Of a DNA stretch of 64,000 nt, positions 1 through 8,715 are shown one piece after another. The notes below the pieces were generated by a model. The model ran no database searches. It was given only the letters and a program-made list of their open reading frames with translations, and was not told where the DNA came from. Origin of the DNA: CANMIH01 sp049116335 (GTDB lineage: Bacteria > Pseudomonadota > Alphaproteobacteria > Rhodobacterales > Rhodobacteraceae); the NCBI GenBank assembly GCA_049116335.1, contig JAGDYZ010000003.1:62001-126000 (forward strand), written 5' to 3'. The translations under genes were made by a program, and so were the position numbers. Position 1 is the first letter of the stretch. Each line of letters starts with the position of its first letter.

Positions 1-1298
1 TTGGTCAGATCCTCAGCACCCGCCCGGATGTGGTGGGCACCGACATGGCCCAGCAATTGCGCGTGCTGCAAGACAAGCTTCCGCCTTTCTCCGTTGAAGA
101 GGCCAAAGCCGAGGTGATGTCTGAACTGGGTCGCCCGGTTGATGAGATTTACTCAAGCTTCTCTGAACCTGTTGCCGCGGCTTCGATTGCGCAGGTCCAC
201 AAAGCCACATTGGCCGAAACCGGCGAAACCGTAGCGGTAAAAGTCCTGCGTCCCGGGATCGAACGCGCGTTTCGAAAAGACATCGACGCCTTTTACCTTG
301 CCGCTGAAATGATCGAGCTGCTCTCTCCCGCCTCTCGCCGTCTGCGCCCGTTGGAAGTGATTTCCCACTTCGAAGGTGTGGTCAACGGCGAGCTGGATCT
401 GCGTCTCGAATCCGCCTCAGCCAGCGAATATGCCGCAAACACCACCGACGATGATGGCTTTCAACTTCCTGCCATCAAATGGGGGTATTCGGGCCGTCGC
501 GTGATGACCATGGAATGGGCCGAAGGTGTTCAGCTGGGGGACAATGATGCATTGGACGCTGCTGGCCACGACCGTGTGGCGCTCTCCGAACGCGTGTTGC
601 AGCTGTTCCTGAACCACGCACTGCGTGATGGTTTTTTCCACGGCGATATGCATCAGGGTAACCTGAAGGTCGCAGCCAACGGCGATATCATCGCTTTCGA
701 CTTCGGCATTATGGGCTACATCGACGAATATACCCGACGGGTCTATGCCGAGATCCTGTTTGGCTTTATTCGCCGCGATTATAAACGCGTCGCTCAGGTT
801 CATTTCGAAGCTGGCTATGTGCCTGCCAACCAAGATGTCGATGAATTTGCCCGCGCCCTACGCGCCGTGGGCGAGCCGATTTTTGGCATGGATGCGTCGA
901 ACATTTCGATGGGCAAACTTCTGTCCTATCTCTTCGAAGTGACCGAACGCTTTGGTATGGAAACCCGGACCGAACTGATCCTGCTGCAACGCACCATGGT
1001 GGTTGTTGAAGGTGTGGCACGGTCGTTGAATCCAAACATGAACATCTGGACCGTGGCCAAGCCTGTAGTTGAAAACTATATCGCCTCGTCCATTGGTCCA
1101 CGTGCCATTGTCGGTGATCTGATGAAAACCGCCAAAGTGATGGCCCGATTTGGCCCGCGTCTTCCGGATCTCGTTGAAGCGGCTCTGCTGCGCCAAACCC
1201 AGACACAAGAAAGCGCCAAACCCAGCCCGTGGATTCAGCGCGTCATTTGGTCGGGGATAGGCGGCGCGGGTGTCGCCGCCCTGATGTTCCTGATTTAA
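1..1298 (+). CDS. ubiB: UbiB/ABC1 (AarF) family atypical kinase, 5'-truncated
   Basis: Member of the ABC1/UbiB protein-kinase-like family, which supports ubiquinone biosynthesis or lipid handling at the inner membrane. The open frame runs off the left edge, so the true start lies outside the window; the first residues (LGQILSTRPDVVG) continue the family's KxGQ region. Counting from a GTG at position 30, an alanine-rich nucleotide loop is near residues 49-57, the VAVK lysine at 71, HGDMHQGN at 204-211 and DFG at 224-226. A hydrophobic tail at about 402-421 is a likely membrane anchor. Its stop overlaps the convergent flgD stop, marking the left border of the flagellar cluster. Family assignment is firm; the precise substrate is not known for the family. 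Confidence 0.9.
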   Translation, partial: GQILSTRPDVVGTDMAQQLRVLQDKLPPFSVEEAKAEVMSELGRPVDEIYSSFSEPVAAASIAQVHKATLAETGETVAVKVLRPGIERAFRKDIDAFYLAAEMIELLSPASRRLRPLEVISHFEGVVNGELDLRLESASASEYAANTTDDDGFQLPAIKWGYSGRRVMTMEWAEGVQLGDNDALDAAGHDRVALSERVLQLFLNHALRDGFFHGDMHQGNLKVAANGDIIAFDFGIMGYIDEYTRRVYAEILFGFIRRDYKRVAQVHFEAGYVPANQDVDEFARALRAVGEPIFGMDASNISMGKLLSYLFEVTERFGMETRTELILLQRTMVVVEGVARSLNPNMNIWTVAKPVVENYIASSIGPRAIVGDLMKTAKVMARFGPRLPDLVEAALLRQTQTQESAKPSPWIQRVIWSGIGGAGVAALMFLI

Positions 1299-1981
1299 CT
1301 CAAGGTTGTGGGTGCCCGCAAACCCTGAATCTGTGAGGCATCCATTTCACTACCATCCGACAGGCGGACCTTCACGGTGCCATTGTCATCACGTACCTCA
1401 AGGATCTGGTTGTAGGCCATCGCCGGTTTGGTATCGAGCTGCTCGCGGCCCTCAAAGTTCTCAATTTCGAACTTGTAGACACCGTTCGGAAGCTTGGATC
1501 CGTCCTCCAAAGTCCCATTCCAGTACAGGGTCTCCTGTCCGACCGGGATCTCCATCTTATCGACGATCTCACCATCGGAATCGCGCACCACAAGATTGGC
1601 ACTGGTGGCATCCTCAGCATACTGCGGACGCATCGAAACAAGCTGACCGGTGAACAGCACTGGCGCTGGCGCCAGCCCTTCCATGCCAACAAGCGAGCCC
1701 ATTTGCTGAAGTGAGTTTGAGGCAAAGGCCGAGCTGATTTCTTTCAATGTATCATTGGTCAAAACCTGCTGTTCCACCGACGAGAACTGGGCCAACTGAG
1801 TGGCAAACTCTGTTGATTCCATCGGGTTCATAGGATCCTGGTTCTGCATCTGCGTTGTCATCATTTTGAGAAAGGTCTCAAAATCTGAATTCAACTTGGT
1901 TCCGCTCGCCTCTGGAGGCTTAACACCATTGGACGTGGTGCCTGTTGTGGTGTTTGGGGTTGCTGCTGCGACTGAGGTCAT
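1295..1981 (-). CDS. flgD: Flagellar hook assembly protein FlgD
   Basis: FlgD caps the growing hook and allows FlgE subunits to polymerise. The 228-residue product has the N-terminal FlgD signature (FLKMMTTQMQNQDPMNPMES) that is typical of the family. It is followed by Ig-like beta regions with a VPVGxxxxxWNG-like block (EIPVGQETLYWNGT). The start at 1981 (MTSVAAATPN) is chosen because it begins 10 bases after the fliK stop and fits the family length. A longer frame to 2056 would overlap fliK. The gene is probably translated from a fliK-flgD transcript, the usual hook-length and hook-cap pairing. Confidence 0.93.
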   Translation of the reverse strand: MTSVAAATPNTTTGTTSNGVKPPEASGTKLNSDFETFLKMMTTQMQNQDPMNPMESTEFATQLAQFSSVEQQVLTNDTLKEISSAFASNSLQQMGSLVGMEGLAPAPVLFTGQLVSMRPQYAEDATSANLVVRDSDGEIVDKMEIPVGQETLYWNGTLEDGSKLPNGVYKFEIENFEGREQLDTKPAMAYNQILEVRDDNGTVKVRLSDGSEMDASQIQGLRAPTTLS

Positions 1982-1991
1982 ATCTTGGGTC

Positions 1992-4349
1992 TCACACTCT
2001 GATATCCAGACCATCGGTTGTGGTCTGGGGACGCGGTTCTGCATCCTGTTCTTCAATTACCGGCTCGGCTTTGGTCGTCTGACCTTGTCCACCCGACGCT
2101 GAGCCTTGGCCATCATCACCAAAGCTAAATTCTGCTCCCTCGTATCCTGCGGCAGCAAGATCTTGCGCCAGCTGATCAATGTTGCGGCGCATCAGATCCA
2201 ATGTTTCTGGGCGATCTGCCTGAATAGTCACAACCATGCCGTGTTCACTTGGTGCCATCTGAAGCCTCACCGAGCCCAATTCTTCGGGGCTCAGACGAAT
2301 TTCCACGCCACCATTGCTCATTTTATTCAGGTTTTCGGAGACCTGGCGCATGACGTTTGCGGCCTCAGCACGGGCCTGTTGCTGGGGTTGTTGAGGCGCG
2401 GGCGCTGCATTGGCCTGAGTACTGCGGCTCTCACTGAACTGAGACAACGCTTGCTCCACCACTGCATCCTCAGATCCATCGGACACGGAGGGATGAATGA
2501 CGGCTCCCGGAGCGGAAGGTGCCACTGCTTTTACTGAGGTTTCGGTACCTGTGGCCTTTGCCATAATCGCAGACATCGAGCTTTCGCGCCTCTTGTCTGT
2601 CGCCTGCTGAACAACTTGAACAAACTCTGAGGATTTGATCATGTCATCCGCATAACGCGTCGCTGACTGCGGCTCCGCAATTGTCGGCTCAACCTGTGCG
2701 GTCTGAGGAGACTGGGTTACAGGCGGAACTTTTGCAGCATCACTCTGAGTGGCGCTAGGTACCGCGCGAGTCTCCGCATGGGTGGCCATGGCTTGCTGCG
2801 TGGCCTCTATCGACCGCCCCTCTGCCCGCACCGACTGTTCCGTGCGACCCAGTGACCGAAGCTCAAATTCGATATCTGTATCGCCGTCAGCCAAGACCGG
2901 TTGAACATCCGCCTTTGCGGTGCCCGCTGCCGCTGTGGCTGTTGTTTGAGTACTGGTTCCGCCTGAAGGCGCCGAGGGCGCTGTTTCAGGGAAAACAAAA
3001 CTGGTTTTAGGGGTCCCAGCGCCCATGACCGCGGATTGAGGCGCAGGCATTTGAGCAACCTCAGGCCCTTTTTGCGCCGTATCGCCCACATTAGAGGCTG
3101 CAAAAACAGCTTCTCGTACGCTGACTGAGGCCGTTTTCAGATTCTGTCGCGAATCGAACTGAACCGTTTCAGCCTTGGGTGTCACCAGTCCGCTTTCCCG
3201 TCTATCTGCATAGAGGCGTGATTCGACTTTCTCCTGAACGGTTTGTTCACCAAGGCTCGACCCATCCGGCTTTGGTTTTCCAGCCTCTGCCAACACGCCA
3301 GCTTCTTTTCCAACCGAGACCGGGTTTTGCGAACCATCAGGGGATGCCACTACACCAATCTCCGAGGCAGAAACCTTCGTTGAACCAGGCAAATCCGAAA
3401 CCGAAGACAGCCCCGCCATCTCTGCTTTTGCTGCCATAACTGCCTCAGCCGGCAGAGGACGGGATTGAACGACCCTCGGTTTGGCGGGCTCAGCAAACGC
3501 AGCAGATGTCGCCGACGCTTTCAGATCTGCCACGGTTTCACTTGTCTCTGCGCGTGCAAATTGTCCCTCATTCACAAGAGGTGCCTTTGTTTCAACTTTG
3601 GCAACCTCAGGGACATTCACCGCTGCGCTTTTCGGCGCAGAGCCTCGCTCAGCAGGCACGACCAACTCAGGAGTGACCCGCGGTTTGTCCTCTGAAGAGG
3701 TCAACGCCACTGTTTTTGCGGGGGCGGGCACATCTTCAGATGTCTCAGACACCTCACCTATAGCCTGCGAAACTGTATCGACTTGTTGTGTTGTTGATAT
3801 CCCAACGTCTGCCTTTGCCACATCCGAAGACGTCGCCGAGACAGGTGTTCCCAACATCGCTGCACGCAGGGCATCAACCTGTGCCTCTTGAATGGGGAGA
3901 GCTGCTCCGGCCGCACCTTTTACAACAGGGTTTTCACCCTGATGCTCAGCTCCAGTAAGGATCAGGCCGTCATCCTCTGCATATTCCGGATCGACCAGGC
4001 CCACATATTCGTCAGTGGCACCATAGTCGGCATCATCATAGTGGTCGGCGTTCTCATCCGAAAAATCAGCGATCTCGTCACCGTCTGGCATGTCATCGAG
4101 ATCAATCTCGGCGTCATCTCCAACCCCTTCTTCAATCACCGCGTCATCCGATTCGCTTGCCTCAGCAGATTTTTCTACATCTTCGGCAAGCTTGGTTTCC
4201 GGGTTAGGAGTTTTGGACGCCTTCGCATCTTGACCAGCAAGAATCTTTGCAAAATCAAGGTCATTATCTGTTTTTGATGCCTGTTGACCCATCTCACCGG
4301 TGGGGGGAGTGGGCGCGGCACCAACTGTCGTCATCAATGGGTTAAGCAT
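1992..4349 (-). CDS. fliK: Flagellar hook-length control protein FliK
   Basis: FliK is the secreted ruler that measures hook length and switches export specificity through FlhB. The 785-residue product ends in a Flg_hook-type domain, with the block VEIRLSPEELGSVRLQM followed by helices rich in Leu and Gln. The remainder is low complexity: the first ~130 residues are strongly acidic (Asp/Glu runs), and the middle is rich in Ala, Ser, Thr and Pro. The start at 4349 (MLNPLMTTVG) has a GGAG ribosome site 6-8 bases upstream. An upstream in-frame ATG at 4394 lacks such a site. The length is well above the ~400 residues of enterobacterial FliK. It lies directly upstream of flgD. Confidence 0.88.
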   Translation of the reverse strand: MLNPLMTTVGAAPTPPTGEMGQQASKTDNDLDFAKILAGQDAKASKTPNPETKLAEDVEKSAEASESDDAVIEEGVGDDAEIDLDDMPDGDEIADFSDENADHYDDADYGATDEYVGLVDPEYAEDDGLILTGAEHQGENPVVKGAAGAALPIQEAQVDALRAAMLGTPVSATSSDVAKADVGISTTQQVDTVSQAIGEVSETSEDVPAPAKTVALTSSEDKPRVTPELVVPAERGSAPKSAAVNVPEVAKVETKAPLVNEGQFARAETSETVADLKASATSAAFAEPAKPRVVQSRPLPAEAVMAAKAEMAGLSSVSDLPGSTKVSASEIGVVASPDGSQNPVSVGKEAGVLAEAGKPKPDGSSLGEQTVQEKVESRLYADRRESGLVTPKAETVQFDSRQNLKTASVSVREAVFAASNVGDTAQKGPEVAQMPAPQSAVMGAGTPKTSFVFPETAPSAPSGGTSTQTTATAAAGTAKADVQPVLADGDTDIEFELRSLGRTEQSVRAEGRSIEATQQAMATHAETRAVPSATQSDAAKVPPVTQSPQTAQVEPTIAEPQSATRYADDMIKSSEFVQVVQQATDKRRESSMSAIMAKATGTETSVKAVAPSAPGAVIHPSVSDGSEDAVVEQALSQFSESRSTQANAAPAPQQPQQQARAEAANVMRQVSENLNKMSNGGVEIRLSPEELGSVRLQMAPSEHGMVVTIQADRPETLDLMRRNIDQLAQDLAAAGYEGAEFSFGDDGQGSASGGQGQTTKAEPVIEEQDAEPRPQTTTDGLDIRV

Positions 4350-4462
4350 AGTTGCTCCGGGAATTCTTCCGTTGACGCAACTTAGACTCCACATCCTTAC
4401 CGGTTCTTTACCGAGATGCAGACAAATTCATTCAAGTGAGTCGAATTGAAAGGAAGAGGCCC

Positions 4463-4762
4463 GTGGAAATCACAACCACTCCCCCGCTCTCGGGGCCGTC
4501 CCAGCGTCAGGACAACCGTCAGGACAACCGTCAGGATCAGGCCCTGCGCGAAGCTGCGCAAGAGCTTGAGGCGACCTTTCTGGCCGAAATGCTGAAATCC
4601 GCAGGTGTCGGCGAAACGCCGGAAGCCTTCGGTGGCGGCGCTGGCGAAGATCAATTTGCATCCATGCTGCGCCTTGAACAGGCGCGCCAACTGGCAGCAA
4701 CCGGTGGAATCGGACTTGCCGAACACATTTTTCATTCCTTGAAGGAGAACCTCAATGACTGA
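4463..4762 (+). CDS. Rod-binding (FlgJ N-terminal/CheL-like) flagellar protein
   Basis: Small 99-residue protein resembling the rod-binding domain found at the N-terminus of FlgJ and in stand-alone alphaproteobacterial CheL-type proteins. The recognisable block is ELEATFLAEMLKSAG, followed by QFASMLRLEQARQLA and IGLAEHIF. No muramidase domain is attached, so it would only chaperone rod assembly. The GTG start at 4463 follows an AGGAAG ribosome site. A longer frame from GTG 4436 is possible. The N-terminus contains a short tandem repeat (RQDN). It reads divergently from fliK and overlaps the next gene by 8 bases, implying co-translation with the FlgN-like chaperone. Confidence 0.75.
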   Translation: MEITTTPPLSGPSQRQDNRQDNRQDQALREAAQELEATFLAEMLKSAGVGETPEAFGGGAGEDQFASMLRLEQARQLAATGGIGLAEHIFHSLKENLND

Positions 4763-5105
4763 CACCTCTCTCGCCACACGCCTTGAAGATCTAGTTGCCG
4801 CAGAACGCGAAGCGCTTCTGGCCGGTGATTTCGAACGCATCGCGGAATTGATGGACGAAAAAGAAGCGCTCACGCAGGATCTGCAGACCGCCGACGAGTT
4901 CACTGTTACTGAAATTGCGCCCCTGCGGGATGGACTGCGCCGTAACCAAGAGCTCTTTGATCAGGCGCTGGCGGGGATTCGCAATGTGGCGTCCCGGCTT
5001 TGGGACCTCAATCGCATTCGCAAATCCATGGATACATATGACGCCTATGGCCGCCGTATGACCATCGACGCCCCACATATGAACAAGCTCGAGCGCAGAG
5101 CTTAA
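4755..5105 (+). CDS. FlgN-like flagellar export chaperone
   Basis: A 116-residue, highly charged, helical protein with the size and character of FlgN, the chaperone that protects the hook-filament junction proteins FlgK and FlgL before export. The sequence shows a heptad-like pattern (LEDLVAAEREALLAGDFERIAEL), then a conserved-looking C-terminal block around GIRNVASRLWDLNRIRKSMDTYD. It overlaps the rod-binding gene upstream and ends 198 bases before flagellin. The assignment rests on length, composition and context, not on an invariant motif, so a different small flagellar chaperone is possible. Confidence 0.65.
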   Translation: MTDTSLATRLEDLVAAEREALLAGDFERIAELMDEKEALTQDLQTADEFTVTEIAPLRDGLRRNQELFDQALAGIRNVASRLWDLNRIRKSMDTYDAYGRRMTIDAPHMNKLERRA

Positions 5106-5302
5106 GGATTTAATTCAAATGTGAATGAAGTTGAGCGGGGATCTTAGGTCGACATTAGGACTCCCCGGTCAATTTACCCCTGCATCCCAACACGGATGGC
5201 GCGGTTCAGAACTAAAAGCCGCACCCGTCAGAAAGACGTCAGAGATGCCGCTCGCGGCGACCCAAAAACAGCGCAAAAGCGCTTATGAATAAAGGACATA
5301 AC

Positions 5303-6598
5303 ATGTCTAGCATCCTGACGAACAACGGCGCCATGGTTGCGCTGCAAACTCTGAAATCCATCAACAGCGATATGGCGACCACGCAGAGCCAGATTTCGAC
5401 CGGTAAAAACGTTGCCAGCGCGAAAGACAACTCAGCGGTTTGGGCGATCTCGAAAGTTATGGAAGCCGATGTAAAAGGCTTCAAAGGGATTTCCGACAGC
5501 CTCAATCTGGGCCAGTCGACTGTTACCGTAGCCCGTCAGGCTTCGGAAACTGTCACCGAACTTCTGACCGACATCAAAGGCAAAATTGTCGCCGCGCAGG
5601 AAGAGAACGTTGATCGCGACAAAATCCAGACCGACATTGACGCGCTGCGCGATCAGATCGGTGCGGTGGTTGGCGCGGCTCAGTTCAACGGCCTGAACCT
5701 TCTGTCGAACCAAGAGTCGACCGCGGGTTCCGATACCGTAAATGTGCTGGCGTCCCTTGACCGTTCCGGTACAGGCGTTGCCGCCTCGGATATTACCGTA
5801 ACGAAACAAGACCTCGGCACCAATGCCGCAGTTATCACCGGTGCCGCTCAGGCAACGGGTGGCGCTGAAATGTCCGGTTCCGCTGCGGGCGCGACCCAGG
5901 CCGTCGCGGGTGCCGCAACCGCAAACACCACTGACTTCACCATCGCACCAGCTGGCGTTGCAGCCGGTGTCGGCTACAGCATTTCGCTGTCGGCAGGTGC
6001 AGGTGATTTCGCAGGTTCGAACACCACCTCCGCCACCGGTCGCCCTTCGGAAATCATGTATGTTGCGCGTGTCGGTGACACGGCACAGGACGTTTTCGAC
6101 GGTCTGAATGATGCGCTCAATACACATCTTGCAGGCAACGGTCAGGATTCCGACGATCTGTCAATGTCGTTTAACACCTCTAACGGCACAGTAACTGTGA
6201 CCGGTTCGACCACCGTCGGCAATGACGTGACCGTGCGCGCAGATACCTATGCGGCCGCAGGAAACACAATCGGTGGTGGTCTGGGCGAGATTTCCCAGAT
6301 CGATGTGACCACACAGGAAGGCGTTGATAGCGCCCTGACCGCCGTAGAAGGTCTGATCCAAACCTCGATCGATGCCGCGGCATCCTTTGGTTCGGTTCAA
6401 GGCCGCATTGAAACACAGTCCGAGTTCATCTCGGGTCTGACCGACGCTCTGAAATCGGGCATCAGCACTCTGGTTGACGCCGACATGGAAGAAACATCGG
6501 CGAAACTTCAGGCCCTGCAGGTCCAGCAACAGCTGGGTGTTCAGGCTCTGTCAATTGCCAACCAGGCACCACAGCAGCTGCTGTCGCTCTTCCGTTAA
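5303..6598 (+). CDS. Flagellin
   Basis: Filament subunit exported by the flagellar type III system. The 431-residue product has the conserved flagellin ends. The N-terminal D0/D1 block (SQISTGKNVASAKDNSAVWAI, about residues 35-55) leads into AAQFNGLNLL near residue 137. The C-terminal D1/D0 block ends in QALSIANQAPQQLLSLFR. The middle (about residues 150-340) is Gly/Ala/Thr rich and variable, as expected for the exposed domains. The ATG at 5303 is chosen over 5285 because AAAGGAC lies 6 bases upstream. It is followed by a hairpin and then flaF and flbT, the usual alphaproteobacterial flagellin regulators. Confidence 0.95.
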   Translation: MSSILTNNGAMVALQTLKSINSDMATTQSQISTGKNVASAKDNSAVWAISKVMEADVKGFKGISDSLNLGQSTVTVARQASETVTELLTDIKGKIVAAQEENVDRDKIQTDIDALRDQIGAVVGAAQFNGLNLLSNQESTAGSDTVNVLASLDRSGTGVAASDITVTKQDLGTNAAVITGAAQATGGAEMSGSAAGATQAVAGAATANTTDFTIAPAGVAAGVGYSISLSAGAGDFAGSNTTSATGRPSEIMYVARVGDTAQDVFDGLNDALNTHLAGNGQDSDDLSMSFNTSNGTVTVTGSTTVGNDVTVRADTYAAAGNTIGGGLGEISQIDVTTQEGVDSALTAVEGLIQTSIDAAASFGSVQGRIETQSEFISGLTDALKSGISTLVDADMEETSAKLQALQVQQQLGVQALSIANQAPQQLLSLFR

Positions 6599-6610
6599 TT
6601 CGGAACACTC

Positions 6611-6637
6611 GGGGGGCCGGACCAACCGGCCCTCTTT
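6611..6637 (+). terminator. Hairpin after flagellin
   Basis: A 7-bp GC stem (GGGCCGG / CCGGCCC, arms 6614-6620 and 6626-6632) with a 5-base loop is followed by TCTTT. It lies between the flagellin stop and flaF, so it could end or partly attenuate the flagellin transcript. That would allow high flagellin expression over the regulators. The U-tract is short. Confidence 0.5.
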
Positions 6638-6671
6638 GAAACTATGATCATTCAAACCAGAAGGTTATGAA

Positions 6672-7049
6672 GTGAACGCCCAAACAATGGCCAAACGCGC
6701 CTACGCCCAAACCGCTCAGACGACGAAAACGCCCCGCGGCATCGAGTATGAGCTTATCGCGCGAATCACGCACCGGATCAAAGCCGCCGCTGAAGGTGGT
6801 GCCAGTGCTTATCCCAAACTTGTCGAAGCCCTCTCTGACAACCACCGTCTCTGGACCACATTGGCCATCGACGTTGCGGATCAGGAAAATGAGCTTCCAC
6901 AAGAGCTTCGGGCTCAGATCTTCTATCTTGCTGAATTTGTCCAGCAGCACACAAACAAGGTGCTTATGAAAAAAGCCCGCCTTGCGCCGCTGCTTGAAAT
7001 TAATGCTGCCATTCTCCGCGGGCTTGGTGGCCGGAGGGTTACACGATGA
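6672..7049 (+). CDS. flaF: Flagellar biosynthesis regulator FlaF
   Basis: FlaF is a small alphaproteobacterial protein that promotes flagellin synthesis or secretion and acts opposite FlbT. The 125-residue product shows the family pattern: an N-terminal AYAQTAQTT segment, TPRGIEYELIARIT, and the LWTTLAIDVADQENELP block. The GTG start follows AGAAGG. It overlaps flbT by 4 bases, indicating translational coupling. Gene order flagellin-flaF-flbT matches Caulobacter and rhizobia. Confidence 0.93.
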   Translation: MNAQTMAKRAYAQTAQTTKTPRGIEYELIARITHRIKAAAEGGASAYPKLVEALSDNHRLWTTLAIDVADQENELPQELRAQIFYLAEFVQQHTNKVLMKKARLAPLLEINAAILRGLGGRRVTR

Positions 7050-7450
7050 GCGGATTGGTTCTAAAACTTGGTCCACGCGAGCGCGTTCTTATCAACGGCG
7101 CTGTTATTGAAAACGGCGATCGCCGCAGCCGGATGTCGATTGTGACACCCAATGCAAATGTGCTGCGCCTGCGTGATGCCATTCACCCGGAAGAGGCTAA
7201 AACCCCGGTTCGGCGCCTGTGCTACACCGCGCAGCTTATCCTGACCGGCGATACCGATGCCGAGGATGCCCGCAACCAGCTGTTGCCGCGCATCGAAGAG
7301 CTCAGCCATATTCTGATTGATCCAGACAGCCGTCGCTTGCTGTCGCAGGCCACCGATTCGCTGCTGGGCGATCAGTTTTATCAGTGCCTCAAGGCACTAC
7401 GTGCTCTGATCCCCCGCGAAGATCGGCTTTTGGCGACAGGTGCCCAATGA
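7046..7450 (+). CDS. flbT: Flagellin translation regulator FlbT
   Basis: FlbT binds the 5' untranslated region of flagellin mRNA in Caulobacter and restrains its translation or stability until hooks are finished. The 134-residue product begins SGLVLKLGPRERVLINGAVIENGDRR, a typical FlbT N-terminus. It ends with the helical QFYQCLKALRALIPRED region. It overlaps flaF upstream and the DUF1217 gene downstream, both by 4 bases. By analogy it should act on the flagellin leader at 5106-5302, but no defined binding site is visible there. Confidence 0.93.
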   Translation: MSGLVLKLGPRERVLINGAVIENGDRRSRMSIVTPNANVLRLRDAIHPEEAKTPVRRLCYTAQLILTGDTDAEDARNQLLPRIEELSHILIDPDSRRLLSQATDSLLGDQFYQCLKALRALIPREDRLLATGAQ

Positions 7451-8646
7451 GCTTTCAGCCCACCATTGTCGGAAGCGGCTTGTTGGGCTGGCAATTCCTG
7501 CGGTCCACCATGGACACGCAGGTCAAAGCCTTTAATTCGTCGACAACACTGAACCGAGATATCGACTACTTCAAAGAAAATATCGGTAAGGTGGAATCGC
7601 CGGAGGATTTGGTAAACGACCGACGGCTTTTGTCGGTCGCTTTGTCTGCCTTTGGGCTTGAAGACCAGATCGACAGCAAGTTCATGATCAAAAAGGTGCT
7701 AGAAGAAGGCGCCGAAGATGACAACGCACTGGCCAATAAACTGAACGACAGCCGTTATGTCGCCCTGGCCAATGCCTTTACCTTCGAAAAAGTTCTTGAA
7801 CCCAAAACCCAGGAAGCGGGCTTTGGTGAAGACCTTCTCAAACGATACGAAGCCAATGTTCTGGAGAACATGGAGGCCGGGCTCGCCGAATCGGGTGACA
7901 CCAACACCAGTTACGGCGACGCGATCCGGACTCAGGTGGCGCTCAACATTGAACGGGACACTGCCGATTTCAAAGCGGCAATCGGCTCGGTCACCTCGGC
8001 GCAGGATTTGGTCGCCAATCCAACGCTTTACCGTGTCACAATGGTGGCCTTTGATCTTGAAGGCAAAAGTCCTGCCTTGATGCAACGGGTTCTTGAACAA
8101 GGCACCGATGATGCCACTGATCTCGCCAATGTTCTTGGTGATCAGCGCATGGTTGATATGGCGAAAACCTTTGAGTTCAATCGCCAGCCGGTCTCGCCTT
8201 TGGCGGACCCTGCATTTGCTGATGAAATCATCTCGGATTTTCGCAATCACGAGTTTGAAGTGGCTGTTGGCAATGTCGACAACACATTGCGAACCGCGCT
8301 GAACTATGAACGCGCGATGCCAAATCTGGCGACCTCAGAGGCAAGTGATAACACCAAGTGGTATCAAGTTCTGGGAACCACGTCGTTGCGAAGAGTGTTC
8401 GAAGCGGCGCTTGGCCTGCCTTCTGGCTTTAGCCAGATTGATCTCGACAAACAGGTTGAGACCATGAAGGAAAAAACCGAAAGCCGCTTTGGTATCAAGG
8501 ATTTCTCTGAACTGGCGGAACCAGAGAACATGAACCGGGTGATTGAAACTTACCTCATGATGAATCAGGTTCGGGAGTTCCAGGCTGCAAATACATCCTC
8601 AGTTGCACTCACCCTGCTACAGCAGATCCCGCCCCCTTCCTATTAA
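7447..8646 (+). CDS. DUF1217 flagellar-cluster protein
   Basis: A 399-residue protein of the DUF1217 family, found in alphaproteobacterial flagellar clusters and without an established function that I know of. It contains at least two copies of a related unit: one near residues 35-110 (ESPEDLVNDRRLLSVALSAF) and one near 165-240 (TSAQDLVANPTLYRVTMVAF). Each is followed by a block on LANxLxDxRxVxxAxxFxF. Start ATG 7447 overlaps the flbT stop. There is no signal peptide or membrane segment. The repeated soluble helical units suggest a secreted or structural filament or hook-associated protein, but this is inference. Confidence 0.75.
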   Translation: MSFQPTIVGSGLLGWQFLRSTMDTQVKAFNSSTTLNRDIDYFKENIGKVESPEDLVNDRRLLSVALSAFGLEDQIDSKFMIKKVLEEGAEDDNALANKLNDSRYVALANAFTFEKVLEPKTQEAGFGEDLLKRYEANVLENMEAGLAESGDTNTSYGDAIRTQVALNIERDTADFKAAIGSVTSAQDLVANPTLYRVTMVAFDLEGKSPALMQRVLEQGTDDATDLANVLGDQRMVDMAKTFEFNRQPVSPLADPAFADEIISDFRNHEFEVAVGNVDNTLRTALNYERAMPNLATSEASDNTKWYQVLGTTSLRRVFEAALGLPSGFSQIDLDKQVETMKEKTESRFGIKDFSELAEPENMNRVIETYLMMNQVREFQAANTSSVALTLLQQIPPPSY

Positions 8647-8666
8647 GACAACATCTGCGCATTAAC

Positions 8667-8697
8667 AAAAAAGGCCCCGAATTTCGGGGCCTTTTCT
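8667..8697. terminator. Bidirectional terminator between DUF1217 gene and fliI
   Basis: A stem built on AAGGCCCCGAA / TTCGGGGCCTT is flanked by an A-run on the left and a T-run on the right. It sits between two convergent genes and can serve both strands. Confidence 0.85.
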
Positions 8698-8715
8698 TTG
8701 TGATTTATCCCAACG

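Noticed and set aside
5106..5302. Sigma-28 promoter before flagellin
   Set aside because: No pair with the right spacing resembling TAAA-N15-GCCGATAA was seen; two CGTCAGA copies near 5226-5243 are too short to interpret.
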